NCBI GenBank assembly: GCA_025451995.1
Contig: JANWJE010000054.1
Location: 1 to 59,892 of the forward strand
Direction of reading: 5' to 3'
Source: Parachlamydiaceae bacterium
Lineage (GTDB): Bacteria > Chlamydiota > Chlamydiia > Chlamydiales > Parachlamydiaceae
Length of the DNA: 59,892 nucleotides
Within the stretch, counting starts at the first letter, position 1; every line of letters begins with the position of its first letter. The notes under the pieces are model-generated. The model was not told the origin of the DNA, made no database searches, and saw nothing but the letters and a program-made list of their open reading frames with translations. The position numbers and the translations under genes are program-made. Shown here piece by piece: positions 8,583 through 17,208 of this stretch.

Positions 8583-10739
8583 TTGACTTTAGAAAGCTCC
8601 CTTAAGCAATTCTTTGGGTATAACGAATTTCGTCCCCACCAAAAAGAAATTATTTCGGCCTTGTTAAACAAGCGAGATGTCCTCGCAATTTTGCCTACAG
8701 GATCTGGTAAGTCGATTTGTTATCAATTGCCTGCTTTGATGATGCCGGGACTTGCAGTTGTCATTTCGCCTTTAATTTCACTCATGCAAGATCAAGTCTT
8801 AAGTTTAACTAAAAATGGAATTCCTGCCGCTCTTTTAAATAGCAGTTTACATTCTCAAGACAGGCAGCATGTCATTAATAATTTACAAGAGTATCGATTG
8901 CTTTATGTGGCACCTGAGCGTTTTGCCGACAAAGCTTTTATTGAACATTTGAAGAAGATCCAAATCTCATTTTTTGCAATCGATGAAGCGCATTGCATCT
9001 CACAATGGGGCCATTCATTCCGCCCGGATTACCGCCAGCTATCTTCCTTAAAAGAAACCTTCCCCGAAACGAAGATGATTGCCCTCACTGCCACTGCTAC
9101 ACAAGAGGTTAAAGAAGATATCGCCTCTCAATTGAGGATGCAGGCACCCTATATTGAGACAGCGAGTTTTGATCGTCAAAATCTGACGATTTTAATCGAT
9201 TACAAGCAAAACGAAGAAGAACAACTTCAAATTTTTTTAAAGAAGCATTTTGATCAACCGGGTATTATTTTTGCCGCCACGCGTAAGAAAGTGGATGAAA
9301 TTTATGAGAATCTCGTCAGTCTTGGGCTTAAGGTTGGAAAATATCATGCAGGGATGACAGATAATGAGAGAACACAATCACAATACAATTTTGTTCATGG
9401 TCAAGTGAATCTGATTGTCGCAACTGTTGCTTTTGGAATGGGGATACACAAACCAGATATACGGTTCATCGTCCATTTAGATATGCCAGGCTCAATCGAG
9501 CAGTATTACCAAGAGATTGGAAGAGCGGGCAGGGATGGATTGCCCGCTGCTTGCCTGTTGCTCTATTCGGCGCAAGATATGCAAATCCACGAGTATTTTT
9601 TAAAAGAATTTGAGGAAAATCAGCTCAAAGAAGCGATGCGAGCTAAAATCAAGGCGATGTATCAATTATGTGGCACATCGTTTTGCCGTAGAAAAAAACT
9701 GTTGGGATTTTTCGGAGAAAAATACCATTCGAATGAATGCCTGGCTTGCGATAATTGCCTGTATCGCATGGATGAAATGGATGTCACAATCGAGGCTCAA
9801 AAAATCCTTTCTTGTGTCTACCGGTTGAAACAACAATTTGGGATTAAGTATGTTATTGAAGTTCTTCGCGGTTCTAGAAATAAACATATTCTTGAACGTA
9901 AGCACGACTCCCTTTCGACCTATGGATTAATGAAAGAAAAACCAGAGCAAGAACTTCAGTTTTTGATCAATGCCCTATTGAATAAAGGGCTTTTGCAGCG
10001 ATCTGAGGGGGAATTTCCGGTATTGCAATGGACTGAAAAATCTAAGGAAGTCATTTCAGCTGATCTAAAAGTCACAGTGCGCAAGCATCAAACAACAACT
10101 CCTATTAGAAGAGTTCGAGACCAACAAGATTTGACTGAATTGAAGGGTGATCAAAATCTTTTTAATGAATTGTCCACATTGCGAAAGAAATTGGCTGCTG
10201 AAGCACAAGTGCCGGCATATGTGGTCTTTGGAGATAAAGTTTTAATCGAGATGGCGACCTATTATCCTAAGAACAAAGAGGAAATGCTCGCTATCAACGG
10301 GATGGGGCCAGTCAAATGGGAAAAGTATGGGCAACTATTTATCGACCTCATCCAAAGCTATTGTTTAAAACATCCTCACCTTATTCAAACGAAGCCAAAA
10401 CATTCACCCACTCGAACTATACAGAAATCCTCTTCAGAAGAAAGCGCATTGTTATTTAAAGAGGGATCTACGATTGAAGAGATTTCTAAAATGCGCAATT
10501 TCGCACCAAATACCATTTTAGGTCATCTCGTTGAACAAATCGCATTAGGAAACGAGATTGATATCTCAATGTTAGTTTCGCCTGAGAAGCGCGAAAGGAT
10601 TAATGAAGCGATTGCTCTTGTAGGCCATGAAAAGTTGAAGCCGATTAAAGAGGCTCTGACAGATGAATTTAACTATGATGAAATCAAGCTAGTCGCAGCT
10701 TTCTATCAACGAAATAAATTATATACTGCTTCCAGCTGA
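8583..10739 (+). CDS. recQ: ATP-dependent DNA helicase RecQ
   Basis: 3'-5' DNA helicase of recombination repair. 718 residues from TTG 8583. [13 protein letters not shown] (Walker A, from 40), [11 protein letters not shown] (134-144), [16 protein letters not shown] and [10 protein letters not shown] (motif VI) are all present. The RecQ-C-terminal zinc site follows (Cys residues in [10 protein letters not shown] and ECLACDNC). An HRDC domain lies at about 515-590 ([14 protein letters not shown]-like core) and a helix-turn-helix C-terminal extension from about 620. The last residues (LYTASS) coincide with the beginning of a palindromic repeat, and a broken second copy of the 3' end lies at 13238, so the original C-terminus may have been slightly different. 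Confidence 0.95.
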   Translation: MTLESSLKQFFGYNEFRPHQKEIISALLNKRDVLAILPTGSGKSICYQLPALMMPGLAVVISPLISLMQDQVLSLTKNGIPAALLNSSLHSQDRQHVINNLQEYRLLYVAPERFADKAFIEHLKKIQISFFAIDEAHCISQWGHSFRPDYRQLSSLKETFPETKMIALTATATQEVKEDIASQLRMQAPYIETASFDRQNLTILIDYKQNEEEQLQIFLKKHFDQPGIIFAATRKKVDEIYENLVSLGLKVGKYHAGMTDNERTQSQYNFVHGQVNLIVATVAFGMGIHKPDIRFIVHLDMPGSIEQYYQEIGRAGRDGLPAACLLLYSAQDMQIHEYFLKEFEENQLKEAMRAKIKAMYQLCGTSFCRRKKLLGFFGEKYHSNECLACDNCLYRMDEMDVTIEAQKILSCVYRLKQQFGIKYVIEVLRGSRNKHILERKHDSLSTYGLMKEKPEQELQFLINALLNKGLLQRSEGEFPVLQWTEKSKEVISADLKVTVRKHQTTTPIRRVRDQQDLTELKGDQNLFNELSTLRKKLAAEAQVPAYVVFGDKVLIEMATYYPKNKEEMLAINGMGPVKWEKYGQLFIDLIQSYCLKHPHLIQTKPKHSPTRTIQKSSSEESALLFKEGSTIEEISKMRNFAPNTILGHLVEQIALGNEIDISMLVSPEKRERINEAIALVGHEKLKPIKEALTDEFNYDEIKLVAAFYQRNKLYTASS

Positions 10740-10886
10740 ATCTTGGACTTTTGGGCTGCTTCAAAGCCCCGGGGTTGAGAGATCGCAAGAGGCATTGTAT
10801 TGATTTAATACTATGCCTCTTGCGATCTCTCAACCCCGGGACTTTGACGCGCTCAAAAGCCAAATTTTGAAGTTGTTTCGGTATAA
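10721..10886. repeat. long palindrome at recQ 3' end, 35-bp near-perfect stem
   Basis: The core arms are 10761-10795 and 10813-10847, 35 bp each with one mismatch, starting TCAAAG and ending GGCAT, around a 17-bp loop. Beyond the core the symmetry continues imperfectly (ACTTTTGGGC on the left, GCTCAAAAGC on the right) to about 10721 and 10886, so the left side includes the last codons of recQ. The right flank (10851-10884, ending TTTCGGTAT) recurs almost identically at 25248-25281. There is no T-run, so this looks like a mobile or dispersed palindromic element that may also stop recQ transcription. Confidence 0.75.
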
Positions 10887-10951
10887 ACTAAATTATTGAT
10901 TTTAATTAAGTGATTAATAGATACTTATTATCACCTAACAACAAATGTTTT

Positions 10952-11881
10952 ATGTATAATTTAATATCTTTTAATTTTAAAACTTCTTTTATTTCTCTTA
11001 CTGAAACATCTTTTTCCTTGTCAACTCGAGCTAAAGTTATGATGAAATTAGTCACTTTTGCTTTTGCTACTATCGCCGCTCTCTATTTTCTTTGTCACAC
11101 TAAAGGGTTTAAAGATTATTTTTCTAACGTTAATTTTTTTGGTAAAGACAATACTCCGAATGAACTTCAAAGATTTAAAAATTTATCAGAGAAAATTTTC
11201 CCTCATTTAATTTCAAAGGAACGAGTCGCATTTGAAAAACAGGAACTGGAAAAATTTTTTGAAAAAGAACAAATGGCCTATGACTTAAAAAAAGAAACTT
11301 CTTTTGAACGAGATTTTAAGAGAGGGATGGCTTTTAAAACAAAGGACATACATCTGAATATAGATGATAAAAAACCCTTACCTGAACAAATTTCTACAGA
11401 TTTAAAGGGTGAAAAAGCGGATGAAGCTAAAACAAGAAGATTTGAAAGGGGGGTTTCATTAATCAATAATCTTATCATTGATAAAAAAGACGACATTTGG
11501 AAACCATTAATCCAAGCCGCTGTCACACAAGCTACTTATAATTCACTCCTCGTAGATTTATTTACCGAGTTGCAAAATCATAAATGGAAGGTAGGGTATC
11601 AAGAATATATATTTTATTCTAATAATCCAGTGATGACCACGGCTACCGAATTAGAAATCATTAGAAATTCAAATGATCTTATTAAAGAAGTTAAAGTGTC
11701 ATTATCTTGTCTCCAAGATTTACTAAGAAAAAATGTGGGTGGTTCCTTAAACAATGAAGAAGATAAAGTCCTTAAAGAAAAAGCTTTTCAGGCTAGCCTA
11801 AATTATGTTCTATCATTGGATCAAAATTTTAAACCAGTAATTACAGAGATTTCTTTCAATTATCTCTTTGGATCAACTTGA
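10952..11881 (+). CDS. hypothetical protein with N-terminal membrane anchor
   Basis: 309 residues from ATG 10952; GTG 10910 would add 14. One hydrophobic segment (KLVTFAFATIAALYFLCH) lies at about 32-50, followed by a charged helical domain rich in Lys and Glu. The N-terminal layout (about 20 residues, SLS, then the membrane segment and a TK-F boundary) is like that of the PP2C protein at 2891. No enzyme motif is seen. The stop codon overlaps the -35 box of the following toxin-antitoxin promoter. Possibly a secreted or inclusion-membrane protein; I do not recognise the family. Confidence 0.7.
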   Translation: MYNLISFNFKTSFISLTETSFSLSTRAKVMMKLVTFAFATIAALYFLCHTKGFKDYFSNVNFFGKDNTPNELQRFKNLSEKIFPHLISKERVAFEKQELEKFFEKEQMAYDLKKETSFERDFKRGMAFKTKDIHLNIDDKKPLPEQISTDLKGEKADEAKTRRFERGVSLINNLIIDKKDDIWKPLIQAAVTQATYNSLLVDLFTELQNHKWKVGYQEYIFYSNNPVMTTATELEIIRNSNDLIKEVKVSLSCLQDLLRKNVGGSLNNEEDKVLKEKAFQASLNYVLSLDQNFKPVITEISFNYLFGST

Positions 11882-11906
11882 CTAAATCAACTTAGTCAAG
11901 TATAAT
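11877..11906 (+). promoter_or_regulatory. toxin-antitoxin promoter with overlapping operator palindrome
   Basis: TTGACT at 11878-11883, a 17-bp spacer and a perfect TATAAT at 11901-11906 form a strong sigma-70-type promoter. A perfect 9-bp inverted repeat (CTTGACTAA at 11877-11885, TTAGTCAAG at 11892-11900, 6-bp gap) covers the -35 box and the whole spacer. This is where a Phd-type antitoxin would bind to repress its own operon. GGGA at 11918-11921 serves as ribosome-binding site of the antitoxin gene. Confidence 0.8.
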
Positions 11907-11927
11907 GAAGTCAAAAAGGGAAGCACT

Positions 11928-12173
11928 ATGCCAATATTTAATATTCATGATGCTAAAACACATTTTTCTCAGTTGGTTAAAAATGCTTTAAATGGAGATG
12001 AGATTATCATTGCCAATAGTGGAGAGCCTTTAATTAAATTCACCCCTTATGAAAAAAGAAAATCTCCCCGTAAAGGGGGGCAACTCAAAGGAATTCTCAT
12101 TATTTCTGATGATTTTGATGATCCTCTTCCAAATGAGTATTTAAAAGGCTTTTATGGAGAGTCTGAAGCGTGA
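11928..12173 (+). CDS. Phd/YefM-type antitoxin
   Basis: 81 residues. The N-terminus MPIFNIHDAKTHFSQLVK is the Phd/YefM DNA-binding fold (x-hydrophobic-HDAKTHFSxL), followed by GDEIIIANSGEPLIKF. The acidic C-terminus (DDFDDPLPNEYLKGFYGE) is the part that normally wraps the toxin. It overlaps the PIN toxin gene by 4 bp. It is expected to neutralise the toxin and repress the promoter at 11877-11906. Confidence 0.93.
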   Translation: MPIFNIHDAKTHFSQLVKNALNGDEIIIANSGEPLIKFTPYEKRKSPRKGGQLKGILIISDDFDDPLPNEYLKGFYGESEA

Positions 12174-12547
12174 ATTATTTACTGGATACACATGTCATTT
12201 TATGGTGGTTTACAAATCCAAAAGAGCTTTCAACAAAAGCCCAAAAAATTATCTCTGACAAAGACAATAAAATTTTAGTGAGTTGTGTTTCGCTATGGGA
12301 AATGTCGATAAAAAAAGGGATTGGCCGACTCACTTTGCCGAGGAATCTATTAGAAGTGATACGCAATGAACGCTTCGATTTGCTTTCTATTGGCCCTGAA
12401 GAATCTTTGGGCATTTGCGATTTACCTTTTATTCATCCAGACCCTTTCGATCGCATGCTAGTGATGCAGGCAAAAATGCAAGATCTGATTTTGATCACAC
12501 GGGACAAGCATATTATGGAATATCCCGTCGTCACAATTGAGGCTTAG
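12170..12547 (+). CDS. PIN-domain toxin (VapC-like ribonuclease)
   Basis: 125 residues from a GTG that overlaps the antitoxin stop (GTGA). Acidic PIN residues are visible: Asp6 in LLDTHVILWW, the Glu in SLWEMSIKKGIG, the Asp pair in HPDPFDRMLVMQA, and Asp in ITRDKHI. The LDTHxxLWW start and DPFDRML pattern belong to the type II PIN group usually paired with Phd antitoxins. Members cleave RNA, often tRNA. The active site looks complete, so the pair is probably functional. Confidence 0.93.
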   Translation: MNYLLDTHVILWWFTNPKELSTKAQKIISDKDNKILVSCVSLWEMSIKKGIGRLTLPRNLLEVIRNERFDLLSIGPEESLGICDLPFIHPDPFDRMLVMQAKMQDLILITRDKHIMEYPVVTIEA

Positions 12548-12554
12548 GTATCAA

Positions 12555-12607
12555 ACTCGTTCCACTTCAAACGTAGAATTTTTACTATGTCTGCTTGGCT
12601 CTTCTTT
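12555..12607. repeat. short copy of a dispersed repeat also found at window end
   Basis: The segment starting ACTCGTTCCACTTCAAACG matches 59748-59779 with few changes. The adjoining TTTTTACTATGTCTGCTTGG (then CTCTTCTT) matches the reverse complement of 59865-59891. The two ends of the longer element at 59.8 kb are thus fused here, as if the middle had been lost. Function unknown. Confidence 0.5.
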
Positions 12608-12757
12608 CCTGACTTCTGCCAAAATTTCAAAAATTGAAAATTTCAAAAAAATCAACATTGAATTGCAATAAGTTATGTTTTTTTCTAATGCAAAAAACCG
12701 CACTAAAAGCTATCTTTTAAATTTTTATTTTAACGCAAAGGTGCAAAGGCGCAAAGA

Positions 12758-12857
12758 AATAAGAAAGGGGCCGGGCCCAACAATCTGCATAAAAATAAGA
12801 AAGGGGCCGGGCCCAACAATCTGCATAAATAGAAAGGGGCCGGCCCCTTTCATTTGC
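12758..12857. repeat. GC-rich tandem repeat with GGGGCCGGGCCC cores
   Basis: Three units starting AGAAAGGGGCCGG lie at 12762, 12798 and 12831 (periods 36 and 33 bp). The first two continue GCCCAACAATCTGCATAAA; the third becomes the palindrome AAAGGGGCCGGCCCCTTT. The GC-rich cores stand out in AT-rich surroundings and can form hairpins. The periods are multiples of three, so open frames cross the array on both strands, but these have no other gene-like features. An intergenic GCAAAGGTGCAAAGGCGCAAAG string (12736-12757) precedes it; a similar one is at 50818. Confidence 0.75.
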
Positions 12858-13237
12858 ATATATTAAGGGTTTACGTTCTTCATAGGAATTTTTATTATGT
12901 CCAGAGATAAATACTTTTCTTTTGAAAAAATTTGAATGTATTCTTAATTGCGTTAAAACGAATCCATACACAAAACAGAAGCAATATATACTAATTATTA
13001 TTAAGGCTAGCATAATTAAATAATACAACGGCCTTCTTTGGGATTGATATTTCTAAGGCCGCTTAAGATATCTCAAGATTTTTAGAAAACTGATAAAATC
13101 AATAATTTGCTATTTTTTGTCAATTTTTTTGAAATTTTTTTCAGTATTTTTTAGGAGCACTTAATACACCTAGCAGTATCGTCGCCAATTCGCCTTTATC
13201 TTTTTTTTCTAACAAAGCGAATGATGCAAGAGGTCTA

Positions 13238-13396
13238 ATGTTAGTTTCGCCCGAGAAGTGCGAAAAAATTAATGAAGCGATCGCTCTTATAGGGGTTGAA
13301 AAGTTAAAGCCGATTAAAGAGGCACTGACAGATGAATTTACCTATTGATGAAATCAAGTTAGTCGCAGCCTTCCATCGACGAAAAAGGCTTTAGCC
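13238..13396 (+). pseudogene. broken second copy of the recQ 3' end
   Basis: From ATGTTAGTTTCGCC this stretch matches the recQ 3' end (10569 onward). I count about 11 differences in the first 102 bases, that is about 89% identity. At about 13346 an extra T shifts the frame (ACCTATTGATG against AACTATGATG in recQ), creating a stop. The match fades just where the palindromic element begins in recQ. No helicase domain is present, so this is a non-functional relic. The rest of 12858-13237 shows no gene I can support. Confidence 0.8.
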
Positions 13397-13399
13397 AGG

Positions 13400-15064
13400 T
13401 TAACTTGGTCGAGTTTTTTTACTGATTTCATGAATGATATGAGATAATGGGTCCATTCGATGATTGTTTTGCATTTTCTCGACTACTCGATCAATCTCGT
13501 TATGATGACCGTAATATAAAAGACAGCCCAAGATGGTGTTTTCGCCAAATTCCCACTTAATCATTTCATCTACAATAAATGATATCTTCTCTGAGGAAAT
13601 GACATTTGATTTCAAGGCATTGACAAGAATATTTAAGCTTTTTGCCTGGTATCTTTCTAATTCTCCTTTTTCTATAATCTGATTTAGCAAATGTTTAATA
13701 ACTTCTGCCGGTAAATTTTCTCTAACAGAAATTTCAAAGGTATTAGAAGTAATATCCCTATCTTTAATCATCCGCTTTATGATAGCGATTAATAAATCAG
13801 TATTCATTTTAGAATTAATAGCTTCTAATAGGATATAATCATTTACTTTTTTGTAATTATTTATTAAATGTGTAATTACATTTTGGGAAATTTGATATGA
13901 AGTTGAAGATAGGATTTTGAGAGTTGTTTCATCCGCTTTTCCTAATTGAATAAGATCTTTTACAATTCGTTCAATTAAATCTCGAGGAAATTTATTTTTA
14001 ATTGCTGTTTTAAGTATATTATTATCAACAGTTTTATTAATAATCGCACTATCTATAATTCGAGAAATGTAATGATCTGATAAACTGTAAAATAATATTT
14101 TCAATATTTTAGGATGTTCTTGAATCAAGAGTTTATTTTTTAAAATATTATCAACAATATCACATGTCATTTGATGAGGAAGGCAATCTAATTGCAATGT
14201 TTGCACCGTAACAGCATTTCTTTGTAACATGTTAGATACAAGATTTTGAAAATCTTCTTTTCGCACATATTCTTTGATATGATATAACATAAAAATTATC
14301 TTGTCATTTGCCAAATTCTTTGCAAGAATCCTTGTAATGATATCTCTAGTTAAATTTTTTAAACCAAGTGTCAAATCATGCTGCAATTTAGGGTTCTTAG
14401 AAGAAGGTTTGACATGATAACAAATTAAATCAAGAAGTTCTTCCTCGGGCAACTCGGATTGATTTAAAGTTGTTAATATAGTCAGTTGCATCCTTGCAAG
14501 GGCATCACTTATTATTTCATCATTACCAGAAGCTTGTCTGTGAAAGGTGATGAGCATTGCTGTTTCCTGATTAACAACATGATTTTTTAACATATTTTCA
14601 AAAATTGGAAATATAAATTCTTTATAATCAGAATTTATTAAGACTATTTTCAAAATTTCATTATCAACACAACCATTCCTTATTAATTCTTCTAATATCT
14701 TTATAAGTTTTTGTTTATAACTCTTTTTTAAAGAATAAATAGGAGCCACGTCGAGAAAATATTTTCTAGCATTGGCTAATTCTAATTCCCGTTTTTTTTC
14801 TTCAGAATTTTTTAAAAAAGGAAAAACATCACAAGCACTTTCAGGCAGATTACAACAGCATGAAGGTGGAATATAACCCGTGTATGTAGATAATTTTAAA
14901 GGAAGGGTCGTAAATTGATGTGTTATCAAATGTTTCCTTGCTACTTGATTAACTTTTTCATCAACTCCATTTGCAGATAGAAAAGTTTTTCTTGAAAAGA
15001 ATAAGCCTGCAACGCAGCTAATCGGCAAAAAAGAAAATTTTAATCGCGACACACATACATTCAT
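13400..15064 (-). CDS. helical-repeat hypothetical protein
   Basis: About 554 residues. Start at the second of two close ATGs because AGG lies 6 bp before it; the upstream ATG is at 15070. A short hydrophobic stretch (FSFLPISCVAGLFF) near the N-terminus could be a signal sequence. The rest consists of degenerate units of about 35 residues of the form IIDxxIINKTVDNNILKTAIKN followed by a second helix (PRDLIERIVKDLIQLGKADE), that is, an all-helical solenoid. Such solenoids bind proteins. A CPES-rich patch (CCCNLPESACD, about 70-80) is odd. Probably a secreted effector or scaffold; I cannot name a family. It is the only long gene in this accessory zone. Confidence 0.75.
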   Translation of the reverse strand: MNVCVSRLKFSFLPISCVAGLFFSRKTFLSANGVDEKVNQVARKHLITHQFTTLPLKLSTYTGYIPPSCCCNLPESACDVFPFLKNSEEKKRELELANARKYFLDVAPIYSLKKSYKQKLIKILEELIRNGCVDNEILKIVLINSDYKEFIFPIFENMLKNHVVNQETAMLITFHRQASGNDEIISDALARMQLTILTTLNQSELPEEELLDLICYHVKPSSKNPKLQHDLTLGLKNLTRDIITRILAKNLANDKIIFMLYHIKEYVRKEDFQNLVSNMLQRNAVTVQTLQLDCLPHQMTCDIVDNILKNKLLIQEHPKILKILFYSLSDHYISRIIDSAIINKTVDNNILKTAIKNKFPRDLIERIVKDLIQLGKADETTLKILSSTSYQISQNVITHLINNYKKVNDYILLEAINSKMNTDLLIAIIKRMIKDRDITSNTFEISVRENLPAEVIKHLLNQIIEKGELERYQAKSLNILVNALKSNVISSEKISFIVDEMIKWEFGENTILGCLLYYGHHNEIDRVVEKMQNNHRMDPLSHIIHEISKKTRPS

Positions 15065-15093
15065 AATCATCCTAAAAAACTATCTCAAAATAT

Positions 15094-15259
15094 TAGACCT
15101 CTTTCGAAACTCTCTTTGCTTGATAAAAAGAATCTTTTTGGCGTCTTTATTGCCTAATTTTTCGACCATATTTAACTCAATATGCTCTCAAAATTTGGCA
15201 ATAAATCCATCCAAAAATCTTTCTTTTTATCAAGCAAATGGAGTTTCGAAAGAGGTCTA
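15094..15259. repeat. 166-bp palindromic element with TAGACCTCTTTCG ends
   Basis: The ends TAGACCTCTTTCGAAACTC and its reverse complement are perfect over 19 bp; with short mismatches the symmetry runs on through TTTGCTTGATAAAAAGAA and further to the centre near 15176, so the whole element is one long palindrome. It lies between the gene at 13400 and the 90-residue gene. Positions 15102-15162 match the first codons of the NagZ-like gene at 33024-33084, including 25 identical bases. No reading frame is inside. MITE-like; TA at both borders would fit an IS630/mariner-type target, but this is uncertain. Confidence 0.85.
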
Positions 15260-15321
15260 TTATAAATTTATTTCCCTGGAAGGTGATAGTCATTAGTTTT
15301 GAAAATTTAATTTAATTGTGA

Positions 15322-15594
15322 TTATGGCCACCACCGCCTGGAAGATGTGTGGGCGATTTTGTATTCGCCGCCGGTCCCGGCAAAGGCGAAAAACCAGGCG
15401 ATGAGGCAGAGGATAGGGTTTGTATGCCAATAATATTCGGTTGCAAGAATGGCGACAGTTAAATGGGGAAAAAAAAGCCAGCCTAGCCAGCCCAAAAAAC
15501 CAAAAGGGACTGTGGTGGCAAAGAGCATCGTCAATCGTGGAAAAAAAGTGATAAATATGAGGAAAAATATTCCATGTTCATGCCAAAAATCCAT
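15322..15594 (-). CDS. small conserved membrane protein
   Basis: 90 residues, two or three hydrophobic segments: IFFLIFITFFPRLTMLFA, FGFLGWLGWLFFPHLTVAIL and ILCLIAWFFAFAG. The sequence around PHLTVAILATEYYWHTNP is typical of a widespread unnamed bacterial family. The ATG lies one base after the lysS stop (TAATATG), so it is translationally coupled to lysS. Function unknown. Confidence 0.85.
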   Translation of the reverse strand: MDFWHEHGIFFLIFITFFPRLTMLFATTVPFGFLGWLGWLFFPHLTVAILATEYYWHTNPILCLIAWFFAFAGTGGEYKIAHTSSRRWWP

Positions 15595-15595
15595 A

Positions 15596-17191
15596 TTATT
15601 CTTCTTCCTTATCTAATGGTTTCATCCAAGGGAAAAATAAAACGTCTCTAATCGAGTGGGAATTTGTCATAATCATAATCAGTCGATCGATTCCAATGCC
15701 AATTCCCCCAGTTGGAGGCATCCCCTGGCAAATCGCTTCGATAAATTCTTCATCCAAGGGGCTTGCTTCTTCATCTCCGGCATCTCTTCTTTTTGCTTGT
15801 TGCTCAAGAAGGTTTCTTTGAATTTCCGGATCGTTAAGTTCACTATAGGCATTGCAGATTTCTTGTGAAATAATAAAACTTTCAAACCGCTCAACCAACC
15901 CCTCTTCTCTGAGTGTCGGATTGCGATGGGGTTTGCAAAGGGGTGTTGTCTCTATAGGGTGATCGTAGATATGATGGGGTTGAATAAGATGGGGTTCAAC
16001 GATCACTTCAAATAAAGCTGCAATTAAAAGACCACGGCTTAAACTATTAAGTTTTTTTAAATCACAATGCCCACTTTTTTTGAGCATATCTTTCATTTGC
16101 TCATCGCTTAGTTTGTCGACATCCACAGAGCCATAATGCTTCAAACTCTCCTTCATGGTCATCCGTGTCCAAGGGGCTTTCATATCGATGTGAATCATTT
16201 CGCCGCCATCTGGAGGGGAGTAGGGGACGAGTGTTGATCCATAGAGGGAAATGCTTAATGTTTCAAAGAGCTTTTCAACAAAATCCATCATGTCTTGATA
16301 ATCCCAAAAAGCAGCGTAGGCTTCAAGGAGGGTAAATTCGGGATTATGATTGCGGTCTATTCCCTCATTTCTAAACACCTTTCCTAGTTCATAAATCCGA
16401 TGCATTCCACCCACAATGAGCTTTTTTAACGGAATTTCTAAGGAAATGCGTAAAAACATGTCCTGATCGAGGGCATTTAACTTTGTGATAAAGGGACGAG
16501 CTTCAGCCCCCCCATAGATACTTTGCAAAATGGGTGTTTCAACTTCAAGAAAATAGTTTTGCTGAAAATAATGACGGATCTGTTGGAGGATGTGAGACCG
16601 GGTGCGAAATAACATTCCTACGTCGGGATGAGAAATCAAATCTAACCATCGTTTGCGATAGCGCAATTCTTTATCTGCCAATCCCCCATGCTTATCAGCT
16701 AGAGGAAGAAGGGTTTTACATAAGAGGGTCACTTGTTTAGCAAAAATCGTTAGCTCCCCTTTTTGGGTTCTAAATAAATGCCCTTCAATACCTATGATGT
16801 CACCTAAATCCAGTTTTTTTTCGATAAATTTATAGGGGGTCAACTCACCCTCAACTCCCTTCAAATGAAAATCGGCAACTTCAGTAAGGTCTCTATTAAA
16901 CATGACCTGAATTTTCCCCGTTTCATCTTGCAAATGGGCAAACGTATTTTTTCCCATCGAGCGGAAAAGAATGAGGCGTCCAGCGACTTTCACCGGCATG
17001 GTTGTTCCGGCCCCTGCATCATCGCTATGCCCAACTTCTGAATTGTTGAATTCTTGTTGGAGGATTAAAGCGGTATGCGTAGGGGTAAATTTATGAGGAT
17101 AGGGTTCAATCCCAAGTTCTCGTATTTCTGCTAGTTTTTTTGTTCGATTTTGAAATTCATCCTGGTGGTGATATTCAGGGTATTTACTCAT
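15596..17191 (-). CDS. lysS: lysyl-tRNA synthetase, class II
   Basis: 531 residues. An N-terminal OB fold for anticodon binding covers about 60-175 (VKVAGRLILFRSMGKNTFAHL). The catalytic core carries motif 2 (FRNEGIDRNHNPEFTLLEAY, Arg and Glu) and motif 3 (GGIGIGIDRLIMI) at the C-terminus. ATG 17191 is preceded by AAAGAGG. It charges tRNA-Lys. It follows a 57-residue gene by 17 bp and precedes the 90-residue membrane protein by 1 bp. In Chlamydia lysS also lies next to cysS and near priA. Confidence 0.97.
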   Translation of the reverse strand: MSKYPEYHHQDEFQNRTKKLAEIRELGIEPYPHKFTPTHTALILQQEFNNSEVGHSDDAGAGTTMPVKVAGRLILFRSMGKNTFAHLQDETGKIQVMFNRDLTEVADFHLKGVEGELTPYKFIEKKLDLGDIIGIEGHLFRTQKGELTIFAKQVTLLCKTLLPLADKHGGLADKELRYRKRWLDLISHPDVGMLFRTRSHILQQIRHYFQQNYFLEVETPILQSIYGGAEARPFITKLNALDQDMFLRISLEIPLKKLIVGGMHRIYELGKVFRNEGIDRNHNPEFTLLEAYAAFWDYQDMMDFVEKLFETLSISLYGSTLVPYSPPDGGEMIHIDMKAPWTRMTMKESLKHYGSVDVDKLSDEQMKDMLKKSGHCDLKKLNSLSRGLLIAALFEVIVEPHLIQPHHIYDHPIETTPLCKPHRNPTLREEGLVERFESFIISQEICNAYSELNDPEIQRNLLEQQAKRRDAGDEEASPLDEEFIEAICQGMPPTGGIGIGIDRLIMIMTNSHSIRDVLFFPWMKPLDKEEE

Positions 17192-17208
17192 TAGACCTCT
17201 TTCATAAC

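Noticed and set aside
12675-12866. 63-codon frame on the plus strand across the GC-rich tandem repeat
   Set aside because: The product is mostly the repeat unit RKGPGPTICI read twice; no ribosome-binding site and no other gene-like feature. Treated as repeat.
12717-13028. 103-codon minus-strand frame over the same repeat
   Set aside because: Its second half is the same repeat in mirror; the hydrophobic start lacks a ribosome-binding site.
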